DNA of 64,000 nt from Pseudoclavibacter chungangensis (lineage in GTDB: Bacteria > Actinomycetota > Actinomycetes > Actinomycetales > Microbacteriaceae). The translations under genes and the position numbers were made by a program. Position 1 is the first letter of the stretch; each line of letters opens with the position of its first letter. The notes beneath the pieces were generated by a model. That model ran no database searches. It worked only from the letters and a program-made list of their open reading frames with translations, and was not told the origin of the DNA. This document shows, one piece after another, positions 8,999 to 16,544 of this stretch. The stretch spans positions 3,844,001 through 3,908,000 of the forward strand of contig NZ_JACCFV010000001.1 in assembly GCF_013410545.1 (NCBI RefSeq), given 5' to 3'.

Positions 8999-9014
8999 TA
9001 GGATTATTCCCAGG

Positions 9015-10312
9015 TCAGACCGGCATTCCATCGGCCGTAAGTTCGACCCGGATGACCGCCTCCAGGCCCGTTCGTGCCCTCTCCGTGCCCTTAGCCTCCA
9101 GAACGCGAGGCTCTAGCGCGGCTCCAGCGAGGGTGTCGAGCGTGGCCGCGATGCCGACGTTCCGCTCCTCCGCGACATGCTGATAGATCAGCGCCGCGCG
9201 TGCTGTGGAGTGACCGGCGCGGGCCATGAGTTCGCGCGTCGTCGCCCCACCCTGCGCCGCCATCGTGAGCCCGGCGTGCCGCACGTCGTGCACGTGGAAG
9301 TGGCCGAGCCCGATGCTCCGCGCCGCCTTGCGCCACGCCTGCCCGAGCGCGTTCCCCGTGATCGCCTCCCCATCGGCGCGAGGGAACAGCGGCGACTTGC
9401 CGAACCCGGTGGTCGCGGCCAGGTGCGCCTCGACCTCCGCGGCGATGCGAGGAGGGAGCGCCACGGAGCGCGAGTTGCCGGTCTTCGTGGCCGTGGTAAT
9501 GAACTCGCCCCGCACACGGATCGTCTGCCGCTCCACCCTCAGCACCCCTCCGGCGTAGTCGCCCCGCTGGAGGGCGACGAGTTCACCGACGCGCAGGTGC
9601 GCGCCGAACATTACCCGGATCGGGAGCGTCCACTGCTCCGGCATGGCGTTGACGATGGCGGCGAGCGCCTCCGGCGTCATGTACGGGCGCTCAGGGTGGG
9701 CGACCGACCCGGCCCCGACGATCTGGCATGGGTTCGACCCGATCAGCCCGTCACGCACGGCCGTCTGGAGGATGGAGCGCAGGAGGGTGTACGCCTGCCG
9801 GAGCCGCGACTCGCCCGTGGGGATAGGCGGGGCCTCCGGGGGCTCGACGCCGCGCCGCTTCGCCGCCTCCACGACCTTGCGCCGGGCCTCCTCCGCGCGC
9901 AGTTTCAGCGTGGCGGCAAGGACTTTGCGCGCGCGGCTGTACCAGGCCCGGACGATGGCCGGGGTGATCGTGTTCAGCGGGTAGTCGTGGAGCGGGGCGA
10001 GCGACCGGCGAGGAGGTCTTCGTTGTTCGCGCGCGTCTTGGGCGCGAGTCTGCCCCTTGAACCGCCGTTCTCGATCCAGTCGGCGGCGTAGGGGCCGAAC
10101 GTCTCGGACCCGGCCCGGTGGTCACGGAACTGCCCGCGCATCTTGTCGGCGCGCACCCCGGCGAGCCAGTCGAGAGCCTCTCGCTTCGTCGCGAACGTCG
10201 TCGGGGCGGTGACGCGCTGGCCGTTGGCCTCCGGGTAGCGGGCCTGGTAGCGGCCTGAGGGCAGTTTGCGGACGGTCCCGAAGGATGCCCGGTTCGTCTT
10301 GCGCGCGCTCAT
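9015..10312 (-). pseudogene. int: Tyrosine integrase, frameshifted
   Basis: ATG 10312 (GAGGAG upstream) opens the arm-binding and SAM-like core-binding regions (MSARKTNRASFGTVRKLPSG... TRANNEDLL). Near 10005-10015 the frame is lost and ends at 9974; the continuation LAPLHDYPLNTITPAIVRAWY lies in another frame and runs to 9015. A one-base loss explains this. The catalytic set is intact in the second part: R in HLRVGELV, K in TKTGNS, HDVRH, GHS, and the Tyr nucleophile in LIYQH. Full length would be about 430 residues, normal for the family. The start overlaps the upstream HTH gene as ATGA. A sequencing error or programmed frameshift is possible. Confidence 0.85.
9073..9091. promoter_or_regulatory. 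Putative integrase arm-type sites, left
   Basis: CGTGCCCT occurs at 9073-9080 and 9084-9091, spaced 11 bases, inside the 3' end of the integrase gene. The same octamer recurs in the right end at 15432-15470. Paired short repeats near both attachment ends are typical arm-type integrase binding sites; this role is inferred. Confidence 0.6.
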
Positions 10313-10905
10313 CGCGTGCTCCTCTCGGTGGTTGTGGTGCGGCTCGGCCGACCATCGAACATGCCGCGCTCTGCCGCGCGGTCGAGACGCCGCTGGACGG
10401 TGGCACGGCTCATGTGCAGGGCCGCGGCGGTGGCGGCGATGGGGCTTGGGCTCCAGCGGTGCTTGGTGTACTCCTCGACCGCGGCGCGCAGTTCCTCGTC
10501 GGTGACCACCTGCCCGCGCTTCGGCGGAACCGGTGCAGGCTGGGGCGCGTTCTCGATGGCCTGAGCGACTCCCTCGAAGCGGGCGAGCCCAGTGGGGCCG
10601 ACCTCGCCCACGGACGCTGGAGGAGGGCCACCGACCGCGCGCCAGTGGATGGCTCGCACGACCTCGGGAACTCGGATCGCCCGGAGCGCGTTCGTGGTGA
10701 CCTCCAGCGATGCGTCGGCATCGGCCAGCAGGACGCCCGTGAGGGTCACGCGCCCATCCTCGGCGGTGCCGGTGCGCACCCAGAACGACGGGGCCGCGGG
10801 CTCGCGCGTGTCTTCGATGAGGAGCCACCCGGCCCCCTGTGTGAGGCCCTCGGGCACCGGCTGGTCGTCTCTCACGTTCCATCGCGCGGTCTGCGTCATG
10901 AGCAT
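10309..10905 (-). CDS. Element protein with C-terminal HTH
   Basis: A 198-residue protein encoded just upstream of, and overlapping by four bases, the integrase gene. Residues ~1-125 are not recognised. Residues ~135-180 contain a basic segment and an HTH-like stretch (SPIAATAAALHMSRATVQRRLDRA), suggesting a DNA-binding regulator or directionality factor. Starts at 10905 or 10899 are both possible; neither has a clear Shine-Dalgarno. Its location divergent from the XRE gene mimics the control region of temperate elements. Function not established. Confidence 0.6.
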   Translation of the reverse strand: MLMTQTARWNVRDDQPVPEGLTQGAGWLLIEDTREPAAPSFWVRTGTAEDGRVTLTGVLLADADASLEVTTNALRAIRVPEVVRAIHWRAVGGPPPASVGEVGPTGLARFEGVAQAIENAPQPAPVPPKRGQVVTDEELRAAVEEYTKHRWSPSPIAATAAALHMSRATVQRRLDRAAERGMFDGRPSRTTTTERSTR

Positions 10906-11056
10906 GAGGCTACATCGTTGGCGCGGGTCTTGCTACACCGATGCATCTGTGTCTCTATCGCTTGGCCCCAGAATCTCAGGTGTCTCACCCGCCTGCGCCG
11001 AAGTTGAGATAGCAATAGGTGCGCATCACTGTCTCATATGACCTAGCGTGATCGCC
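10906..11056. promoter_or_regulatory. Divergent control region of the element
   Basis: About 150 bases separate the leftward int operon and the rightward XRE operon. They contain repeated TGTCTCA motifs (in GGTGTCTCACC and ACTGTCTCATA) and an inverted GTTGAGATAGC, which could be XRE operators. The region is visibly less GC-rich than its surroundings. Promoter positions cannot be fixed by eye. Confidence 0.4.
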
Positions 11057-11242
11057 ATGAGCCTGATCGACACCGTGCGAACTCGAAGCGCACTCCCCAC
11101 CCCGGCACTCCGCCGCGCCATCCGTGAGGCGGCGGGCGTCTCCCAGGGTCAGATCGCCCGCGAACTCGGCGTGCACCGCATGACCGTCTGCCGCTGGGAG
11201 GCAGGCACGTCCACCCCGACCGGCGACCACCTGCACGCATAA
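11057..11242 (+). CDS. XRE-type HTH regulator, truncated by an in-frame TAA
   Basis: From ATG 11057 the product is 61 residues; the Cro/CI helix-turn-helix is clear (AREAAGVSQGQIARELGVHR-like: residues ~24-50, with WEAGTSTPTGDH). After ...DHLHA a TAA at 11240-11242 interrupts the frame, yet the same frame stays open for AAMLTALSDATRGGAR and ends in a TGA at 11291-11293 that overlaps the next ATG (11290). The expected residue at the TAA is Tyr (TAC to TAA). The C-terminal tail of about 17 residues is lost, while the DNA-binding part survives. Probably the master repressor of the element. Confidence 0.7.
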   Translation: MSLIDTVRTRSALPTPALRRAIREAAGVSQGQIARELGVHRMTVCRWEAGTSTPTGDHLHA

Positions 11243-11289
11243 GCGGCGATGCTGACCGCCCTCTCGGACGCCACGCGAGGGGGTGCGCG

Positions 11290-11526
11290 ATGACCGCGGC
11301 AACGCTCACGCTCGCTGACCTCCGCGACCGCGCGACCTGCACCATCCCCGAGGCATCCGCCGTGCTCGGCCTCTCCGCGTGGGCGGGCTACCAGGCCGCT
11401 CAGCGGGGCGAGATTCCCGTTCTCACGCTCGGTCGCCGCAAGGTCGTGCCGGTCCCGGCGCTCCTCCGGATGCTCGATGGCGAGCCGGTAGACGAACCCA
11501 CCGCGCTCGCGCGCCCGAAGCGCTGA
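11290..11526 (+). CDS. Excisionase/AlpA-like HTH protein
   Basis: A 78-residue protein whose core (TIPEASAVLGLSAWAGYQAA, then RGEIPVLTLGRRKVVPVPALLRML) is the winged HTH_17 fold of excisionases and AlpA-like activators, with the usual R/G-rich wing GRRKVVP. In satellites and prophages such proteins bend attachment DNA or activate the integrase operon. It follows the XRE gene with an ATGA overlap to that gene's original stop. Size is normal. Confidence 0.75.
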   Translation: MTAATLTLADLRDRATCTIPEASAVLGLSAWAGYQAAQRGEIPVLTLGRRKVVPVPALLRMLDGEPVDEPTALARPKR

Positions 11527-11547
11527 GCCGTCCGGAGGGTGACCCTG

Positions 11548-11661
11548 ATGGACACGACACAGCAGACCTCGGAGCCGTTCGTCGCGATGCTCGCCGCGCT
11601 CGACCGCTTCGACGCGCACCTGGCCGAGTTCGCCTCCGCAGTTGCGGAGAGTGAACGATGA
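11548..11661 (+). CDS. 37-residue microprotein
   Basis: A short frame (MDTTQQTSEPFVAMLAALD...) starts 21 bases after the HTH_17 gene behind CGGAGGG (11533-11539), and ends with a TGA overlapping the next ATG at 11658. The ribosome site and the coupling on its 3' side support translation. It is amphipathic (LAALDRFDAHLAEFA) and has no recognised family; it may be a small regulator or simply a coupling ORF. Confidence 0.5.
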   Translation: MDTTQQTSEPFVAMLAALDRFDAHLAEFASAVAESER

Positions 11662-12383
11662 CGGCGGGCTGGGTGCGGGCTCCTCACTGGGTGACGCGCG
11701 AGGCCGTACCCGCGTTCGGACTCACCCCGCCGCAGATCGCCGTCTACGCCGTTCTGCGCGACCGCGCCGATGAGCACGGCGTGACGTTCCCAGGTCAGGA
11801 CCTCATCGCGCGAGAGTCGGGCCAGTCGCCGCGAGCGGTGCGTGCCGCGCTGAAGCGCCTCATCGAGGCCGGGCTCGTGGAGGTGGTGAGCCGTGGCACG
11901 AAGCAGGGCAACCGATACCGCGTGGGGATGCGCCCGCCGCTGTCGATTCCGGCATCTCCTGCCGCATTCACGTCGGCACCCACGGAGATGATTCCGGCAT
12001 CTCCTGCCTCCGATTCCGGCACCTCGTGCCTGTCGATTGAGGCACCAGATGCCTACGAAGTAGACCCAGGGAAGAAGACCCAAGAAGTAGACCCACTTCT
12101 AAAGCCGCCCTCGCGAGGTCGGCGGCTCGATGACCTCCCGGCATCTCCTCGGCAACTGGCGTTCATCGGTGACCTCACGCGAGCCCTCGACTACGAGTTC
12201 CCCAGCGTCGAATCACGCGAGCACGCGAACGACCTCATCACCGAGTACTGGCACGAGATGGAGCGCCGCCGCGCCGAAGGTGAACCGCTCGACGGCTCGA
12301 TCACAGACCTATCCCCAGCCGGTCAGCGCTATGCGCGCAGTCACGGCCTCACGTTCACCGACAGAGAGGAGGGCGCTCGATGA
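11658..12383 (+). CDS. Winged-helix replication-initiator-like protein
   Basis: A 241-residue protein. Residues ~5-92 (WVTREAVPAFGLTPPQIAVY ... DLIARESGQSPRAVRAALKR ... GNRYRV) form a winged HTH of the HTH_36 type found in plasmid and phage replication initiators of Gram-positive bacteria. A Ser/Pro/Ala linker follows (95-155), then a C-terminal ASPRQLAFIGDLTRAL segment seen in phage replication-associated proteins. No primase or helicase motif is visible. Coupled by ATGA on both sides (11658 and 12380). Most likely replication or copy control of the excised element (inference). Confidence 0.6.
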   Translation: MTAGWVRAPHWVTREAVPAFGLTPPQIAVYAVLRDRADEHGVTFPGQDLIARESGQSPRAVRAALKRLIEAGLVEVVSRGTKQGNRYRVGMRPPLSIPASPAAFTSAPTEMIPASPASDSGTSCLSIEAPDAYEVDPGKKTQEVDPLLKPPSRGRRLDDLPASPRQLAFIGDLTRALDYEFPSVESREHANDLITEYWHEMERRRAEGEPLDGSITDLSPAGQRYARSHGLTFTDREEGAR

Positions 12384-12832
12384 GCACCCCACAGCACGAC
12401 CCGACCACTGCCGACCTCGCCGCGGAATACCTCCTCGGGGACCGGCCCGCCCCGAAGGGCGTTCCCGCCCGCGTGGCCCGCGCGACCCGCAAGGCGAAGG
12501 CGCTCCAGATGCGCCGTGCGGGCATCTCCGTGGAGGCCATCGCCGCACACCTGAAGGTGCACCCCCGCACCGTCTACACGTGGCTGAGGGATGCCCTCGC
12601 GGCGATCCCCCGTGAGGAGGCGAACGAACTGCGCCTGCTCGAACTCGACCGGCTCGATGCGATCGTCCGCGGGCTGTTCCCTGACGCAGTTGCGGGCGAC
12701 GTGCGGGCCGCGGAGGGATGCCTGAAGGTGATGGAGCGCCGCGCGCGTCTCCTCAACCTCGACGCGGCGCATACGGCGGGCCTGGAGCAGGTGGGGAGCC
12801 TGCTCGACCGGCTCGTGAACGGGGAGGGCTGA
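12380..12832 (+). CDS. Terminase-small-subunit-like HTH protein
   Basis: A 150-residue protein with a homeodomain-like HTH at ~38-72 (KALQMRRAGISVEAIAAHLK, then VHPRTVYTWLRDAL). Its C-terminal helical region has LELDRLDAIVRGLFPDAVAGD and CLKVMERRARLLNLDAA, a pattern characteristic of phage TerS-like proteins. TerS recognises pac/cos DNA for packaging. No large terminase is encoded in the element, as in phage satellites that redirect a helper's packaging motor. The assignment is by motif recall only; a general HTH regulator is the alternative. Confidence 0.55.
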   Translation: MSTPQHDPTTADLAAEYLLGDRPAPKGVPARVARATRKAKALQMRRAGISVEAIAAHLKVHPRTVYTWLRDALAAIPREEANELRLLELDRLDAIVRGLFPDAVAGDVRAAEGCLKVMERRARLLNLDAAHTAGLEQVGSLLDRLVNGEG

Positions 12833-12835
12833 CCC

Positions 12836-13063
12836 GTGGTGCACAGCGCTCCCCGACCGAGCGACGTAGACCTCGCCCGTGCTCGCGCCAAGGCCGCGTT
12901 CCTGCCGTACCGGAGCACGCTCGCCGCCCTGCCCGAGTCGGTGCGCTCGATCATCACCGCCTACACGGGCGCGCTCAGCGCGGAAGCCGCGGCCCAACGT
13001 CACCGAGCACAGCGAGCAGAGGCGTGCCTGGCGGCACTCCGAGCGGAGAGGGGACGGCGATGA
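12836..13063 (+). CDS. Small conserved-type element protein, unknown
   Basis: A 75-residue, Ala/Arg-rich, probably helical protein starting at GTG 12836, eight bases after GGGGAGGG (12821-12828). No family is recognised. Its TGA (13061-13063) overlaps an ATG at 13060, continuing the coupled-gene pattern of the operon. Confidence 0.5.
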   Translation: MVHSAPRPSDVDLARARAKAAFLPYRSTLAALPESVRSIITAYTGALSAEAAAQRHRAQRAEACLAALRAERGRR

Positions 13064-13120
13064 CCGCCCGCACCTACGAGGGCCGCGCATCACGAACTGC
13101 GCCGCCGCCGCGGGTCCGCC

Positions 13121-13483
13121 GTGGGCCTCCCCTGCGCCCACCCGGATTGCGACACCCCCGCCATCGGCTGGGGCCTCCTCGGCCACCCCACGAACATCGG
13201 CTACAACCAGCGCGGCACGGTCGTGAAGTGGTCCACGACCTACGAGGACTACGTGCCGATGTGCCGCTCTCACAACGGCCAGCGCGACGGGGGCGGCAAC
13301 TGGACGCTCTGCCCGCGGGGTCACGCCCGCATCGCGTTCGGCACCACCCCCAGCGGTGCTTGCCGCGGATGCCGACGCGAGTGGGACCGCGAGGCCCGCG
13401 CCCGCCGCAAGACCTCCCGTCAGACGGCGGGGACCATCGCCCAGCAGGGCACCGACACCAACACAGAACGGAGGCCGTCGTGA
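13121..13483 (+). CDS. Zinc-finger / HNH-like phage-type protein
   Basis: A 120-residue protein with three cysteine pairs: CAHPDC, CRSHN plus LCPRGH, and CRGCRREWDREARARR. These suggest one or two zinc ribbons and a degenerate HNH fold, as in small actinophage HNH-like proteins. The stated start is GTG 13121 without a Shine-Dalgarno. The ATG at 13060 overlaps the previous stop but is out of frame with this protein, so an ancestral start at 13060 followed by a frameshift in the GCC-rich stretch near 13095-13115 is likely. The end overlaps the next gene as GTGA. Confidence 0.6.
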   Translation: MGLPCAHPDCDTPAIGWGLLGHPTNIGYNQRGTVVKWSTTYEDYVPMCRSHNGQRDGGGNWTLCPRGHARIAFGTTPSGACRGCRREWDREARARRKTSRQTAGTIAQQGTDTNTERRPS

Positions 13484-14172
13484 CCATCGACAGCGCCAAC
13501 CTCATCACCCTCATCACCACCGCGCGCCGCGAACTCCTCGCGACGGCACGCACCACCGACCCGCACCTGACGCCCGAGGGCCTCCGGGCTCGCCAGCGCG
13601 CCGAGGTCGAAGCGATCAGGGCTCGACTCCTCGACGCGATGCCCGCCGAGCCCGCGGCGACACCTGACCGTCAGCCGGTCCTCGACGCGCTCGCCCCGGC
13701 CACCGCCAACGACATCGCCCGTGTCCAGCACGAGCAAGCGAAGGTGAGCGCCCTGCTCGCCGCGGGCCGTCTCCTCCCGGAGGTCATCGCGACCGCCAGC
13801 CGTGACCGGCTCGCCGCGATCCTCGACAGCGCCGAGACGAGCCCCGAGGTCCTGGAGGCACGCGACCCGGCATCCGTGCTCGACGCGCTCCACGAGATGA
13901 TCTGGGACCGGCTCGTGCAGGTGGACGACGCGGCCCAGGCCATCGTCGCCGCCGAGCAGGCCACGACCCCCGCCCGCGCGTGGCGCTCGATCCTGGAGGG
14001 CGTCGCGACGACGGGCGCGATCCCGTTCGAGGGCCGCGTGCTCCTCAACCGTGCCGACCCCGCCGTGCTGGGCCTCCTGGACGACGGCGACGCCGAAGCG
14101 GTGCCCGGCCCGCCCGGGAACCTCATCGAGTCGATGATGGACGGGCTCGACCGCGTGCCAGTGGACGCCTGA
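13480..14172 (+). CDS. Hypothetical element protein
   Basis: A 230-residue soluble, strongly helical acidic protein starting at GTG 13480 behind CGGAGG (13469-13474). No domain is recognised. It is the last gene of the rightward operon. Helical content and position after the TerS-like and zinc-finger genes would suit a structural-interference or accessory role, but nothing in the sequence demonstrates this. Confidence 0.55.
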   Translation: MTIDSANLITLITTARRELLATARTTDPHLTPEGLRARQRAEVEAIRARLLDAMPAEPAATPDRQPVLDALAPATANDIARVQHEQAKVSALLAAGRLLPEVIATASRDRLAAILDSAETSPEVLEARDPASVLDALHEMIWDRLVQVDDAAQAIVAAEQATTPARAWRSILEGVATTGAIPFEGRVLLNRADPAVLGLLDDGDAEAVPGPPGNLIESMMDGLDRVPVDA

Positions 14173-14231
14173 CCGCCGATCACTGCCGAGGGGCGGGCTG
14201 GCCTACCCGACTGTTCCGCCCCTCGCGTGGT

Positions 14232-14597
14232 TCACACTCGATCGATGAGCCAGGCAGTGACCTGATCGGCGTCGTAGCCGTTGTCGGCCACGTCCACCAT
14301 CAACTGCTCAACCTCGGCCTGAGGAACGTCCACCAGTTCGACCCCGTTGAGGTCAAGGAATGCGACACACGCGAGCCACGCGGTTCGCTTGTTCGCGTCC
14401 TCGAACGCATGAGCCTTGCAGATGCCGAACAACAGAACGCCTGCCTGCTGGAGCAACGTGGGGTAGAGATATGTTCCACCCCACGTTGCCGCGGGCTGTC
14501 CGACTGCGCTTTCGAGATAGCCGCGATTCAACAGCGCGCAGACCTTCTCTCGGTCGTGCAGCGCGATCACCTGCTCGACGGTAAGGAACTCCGTCAT
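14232..14597 (-). CDS. doc: Doc-family (Fic fold) toxin
   Basis: A 121-residue protein, the usual Doc size. It contains HAFEDANKRTA, the Fic-core variant (HxFxxANKR) that in Doc phosphorylates EF-Tu and stops translation; catalytic His and the NKR anion-binding residues are present. An N-terminal MTEFLTVEQVIALHD block is typical of Doc. The start at 14597 overlaps the stop of the upstream Panacea gene by four bases, so the pair is co-translated with the antitoxin first. Doc is classically paired with Phd; here the partner is of a different family. Confidence 0.88.
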   Translation of the reverse strand: MTEFLTVEQVIALHDREKVCALLNRGYLESAVGQPAATWGGTYLYPTLLQQAGVLLFGICKAHAFEDANKRTAWLACVAFLDLNGVELVDVPQAEVEQLMVDVADNGYDADQVTAWLIDRV

Positions 14598-15139
14598 CGG
14601 AGCGCGAGAGCGTCGAGCGCACCGCGCCAGCGAGCGGCCTGGCGTGCACCTGCGGCGACGACCCGCTCATCCGCGGGGGCGGCGCCGATCATCGGAGCGA
14701 CCGGCATGTCACCGCCCTCTACCGCCACTCGGCTGAAGAACCTCCGCATGGTCGATTGGGAGACAGGTTTCGTGGACTGGACGTTCGCGGGAGTGTCTCC
14801 GCGCGCCTCTACCCACGGGTCCTCACCGTGCGTCCGAACACTCAAAGCACGTCCACCGTCACGGCCATAGAACGCGTATACGGCGTCGATCAGCGCCTGT
14901 TGCGCAGGCGTGAGGTCCTCGCCGTCATCGGGAACCACGTAGTCGGAGTACTTGCCAGCCGACCACACCTGCCGAACAACGGGGCCCATGACCCAGGCCT
15001 CAATCTCGTCGCTGAAGAGGGGCTTCCCGGTCCACGCGAGCGACCACGCCTGCGAGTAGTAGAGCAGTTTCTGGAGGTGCATCTCTCCGTACACCGACTT
15101 GGTGCGAAGGTAGTCTGCGACCTTGATTGCGTTCGTCAT
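14594..15139 (-). CDS. Panacea (SocA/DUF4065-like) antitoxin
   Basis: A 181-residue protein with the Panacea signature at its start: AIKVADYLRTKS, then LQKLLYYSQAWSLAWTGKPLF, then EAWVMGPVV. Panacea domains neutralise many unrelated toxins in PanAT systems. The C-terminal ~60 residues (SQSTMRRFFSRVAVEGG...) form a variable tail that may confer toxin specificity. ATG 15139 is preferred because AGGAGGTGG lies about seven bases upstream; GTG 15148 would overlap that site. Co-operonic with Doc. Confidence 0.82.
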   Translation of the reverse strand: MTNAIKVADYLRTKSVYGEMHLQKLLYYSQAWSLAWTGKPLFSDEIEAWVMGPVVRQVWSAGKYSDYVVPDDGEDLTPAQQALIDAVYAFYGRDGGRALSVRTHGEDPWVEARGDTPANVQSTKPVSQSTMRRFFSRVAVEGGDMPVAPMIGAAPADERVVAAGARQAARWRGALDALALR

Positions 15140-15543
15140 GGGTTCCACCTCCTCAGGTGAGTCAGACCTAACACTATGTCACCTACCTCCGACAACGCTG
15201 TAGGGTGCGCCGACCTTCCCAGGACTCCAAATTGACCAGCGGTGCTGTGCGCCCACCTGAGCCACTTTCATGCCGTCCGGGCCCTCTCCCCCCACCTTGC
15301 GCCAGTTCGTTGCTCTGTGCGGCTCTCATGGCTCCTGGTGGCGCTCCATCCTCGAATCTCTCTCCACAGCCCAGAGTGGTCCATGATGCAACAGCCTGGC
15401 ATCGTCAATGCCTCGCGTGAGGGCCTCAGACCGTGCCCTATTCGTGCCCTTAAGGGCCATCACGTGCCCTAACTCGACCTCACCAGACCACACGATCGGG
15501 GCCCGGAAACGCAGGATCACGCGGAACCCCGGGAGCCTGCTCA
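15140..15543. promoter_or_regulatory. TA promoter region and right arm of the attachment site
   Basis: About 400 non-coding bases. AGGTGA at 15155-15160 and TCACCT at 15179-15184 form an inverted repeat around a minus-strand TAGTGT-like -10, a plausible autoregulatory operator of the toxin-antitoxin pair. No gene is seen between 15190 and 15430. Three integrase-type octamers follow at 15432-15470, then attR. Confidence 0.45.
15432..15470. promoter_or_regulatory. Putative integrase arm-type sites, right
   Basis: CGTGCCCT occurs at 15432-15439, 15443-15450 and 15463-15470 (spacing 11 and 20 bases), the same octamer and 11-base phase as at 9073-9091. Together they bracket the joined attachment site of the excised circle. 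Confidence 0.6.
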
Positions 15544-15550
15544 CTGCTTC
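15544..15550. repeat. attR core
   Basis: CTGCTTC repeats the attL core. To the right it continues in the transposase frame (LTEKQ codons on the minus strand). To the left the element supplies a TGA at 15541 that terminates the broken transposase. Confidence 0.75.
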
Positions 15551-16458
15551 TCGGTGAGGAAGCTTGCGCCGGTGTGGAGGGTGCGCCGAACGCCGTAGAG
15601 CGGGTCACCGGCATGACCACGGTGCCCGAGCGTGTCCTGCTGAACACGCTGCCTCGTCCGGTCGAGCGCGTCGCCGGCGAGCCGGACGACGTGGAACGGG
15701 TCCATCACCGGGATGGCGTCGGGGAGCTCTTCGGCTGCGGCGGTCTTGAACCCGGAGAACCCGTCCATCGCGACCACCTCGATCCCGGTGCGGAAGCCTG
15801 GCGACTGCTGCGCCAGCCAGGCAGCGAACACGGCTTTCGAACGACCTTCGACCATGTCCAGCAGCCGCGATGGGCCCGTCCCGTCGCGCACCGGCGTCAG
15901 GTCGATGACCACGGTCACGAACCGATCACCGAGCCGGGTGTGTCGCCAGGCGTGCTCATCGACACCGATCACCGTGACGCCATCGAGCCGGGTCGGGTCA
16001 TCGATGAGGCGACGGCGGCCCTCGGCAAGGACCGCGGTGTTCGCGGTGTGCCAGCCGACGCCGAGATTATCCGCGACCCGCGCGACGGTGAGGTGGTCGA
16101 CCACGAGCGCGGTCAGCGCCCAGGCCAGTGCGCCACGCGACAGCTTCGATCTGGGCTCGGCCGCCATCGTCAGGTCCTGCCGCCAGAGGCGACCGCAGCC
16201 CGAGCACCGGTAGCGGCGCACCCGCACCAGGAGCGTGGTCGGACGCATCCCGAACGGCACATGCGCAAGCCTCCGAACCACGCTCCCGCGCGGGATGCCC
16301 TCGGCCCCGCAGCGGGAGCACCAGTCGTCTGGCTCGATCACCCGGCACTCGATGACCGCCCGATCCGGCTCGACTACCTGCCGCATCGCGACAAGCCCGA
16401 GTTCATCGAGACCACAGAACGCGGACAGGTCAGCAGGGACAAAGGTAGCGTTGAGCAC
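15544..16458 (-). pseudogene. ISL3 transposase, N-terminal fragment (interrupted)
   Basis: About 305 codons of the copy A transposase, ending with ...GASFLTEKQ and a TGA contributed by the inserted element at 15541. It has the ISL3 N-terminal zinc ribbon (CSRCGAEG ... CSGCGRLW), the HTH (RVADNLGVGWHTANTAV), the first DDE aspartate in VIGVDEHAWR and a second in VAMDGFSGFK. The C-terminal part with the catalytic Glu is at 8555-8957. The fragment cannot transpose alone, but may make a DNA-binding protein able to occupy IS ends. Confidence 0.9.
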
Positions 16459-16544
16459 GTCGAGGTCTTTCGGCTGGAAGGCGTAGGAACCTCCATCGTC
16501 GGAAGACCTCGACCCCTACCCGGGTAGCGACGCGCTACCCGCCG

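Larger units (their letters stand above)
8951..15550. mobile_element. 6.6-kb tyrosine-integrase element with satellite-like layout and Panacea/Doc cargo
   Basis: The element is bounded by a 7-base identity, CTGCTTC, at 8951-8957 (attL) and 15544-15550 (attR). Outside the boundaries the sequence is a single transposase gene; inside it starts with the 3' half of tRNA-Gly(CCC). Gene order: a frameshifted integrase and an HTH-tailed protein on the minus strand; a divergent XRE, HTH_17, winged-helix, TerS-like and zinc-finger series on the plus strand; then Doc and Panacea on the minus strand. No relaxase, FtsK/TraB, capsid or large terminase is present. This layout resembles phage-inducible islands more than an ICE (inference). 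At least two genes are damaged, so it is probably decaying. Confidence 0.85.

Noticed and set aside
8328..8999. A 223-codon minus-strand ORF beginning MEGLTGIEPAPSAW
   Set aside because: This opening is the well-known translation of an antisense tRNA 3' end; the ORF overlaps the tRNA-Gly half and the transposase fragment.
8951..15550. Integrative conjugative element or prophage
   Set aside because: No relaxase, coupling protein, capsid, portal, tail or lysis gene is encoded between the attachment cores.
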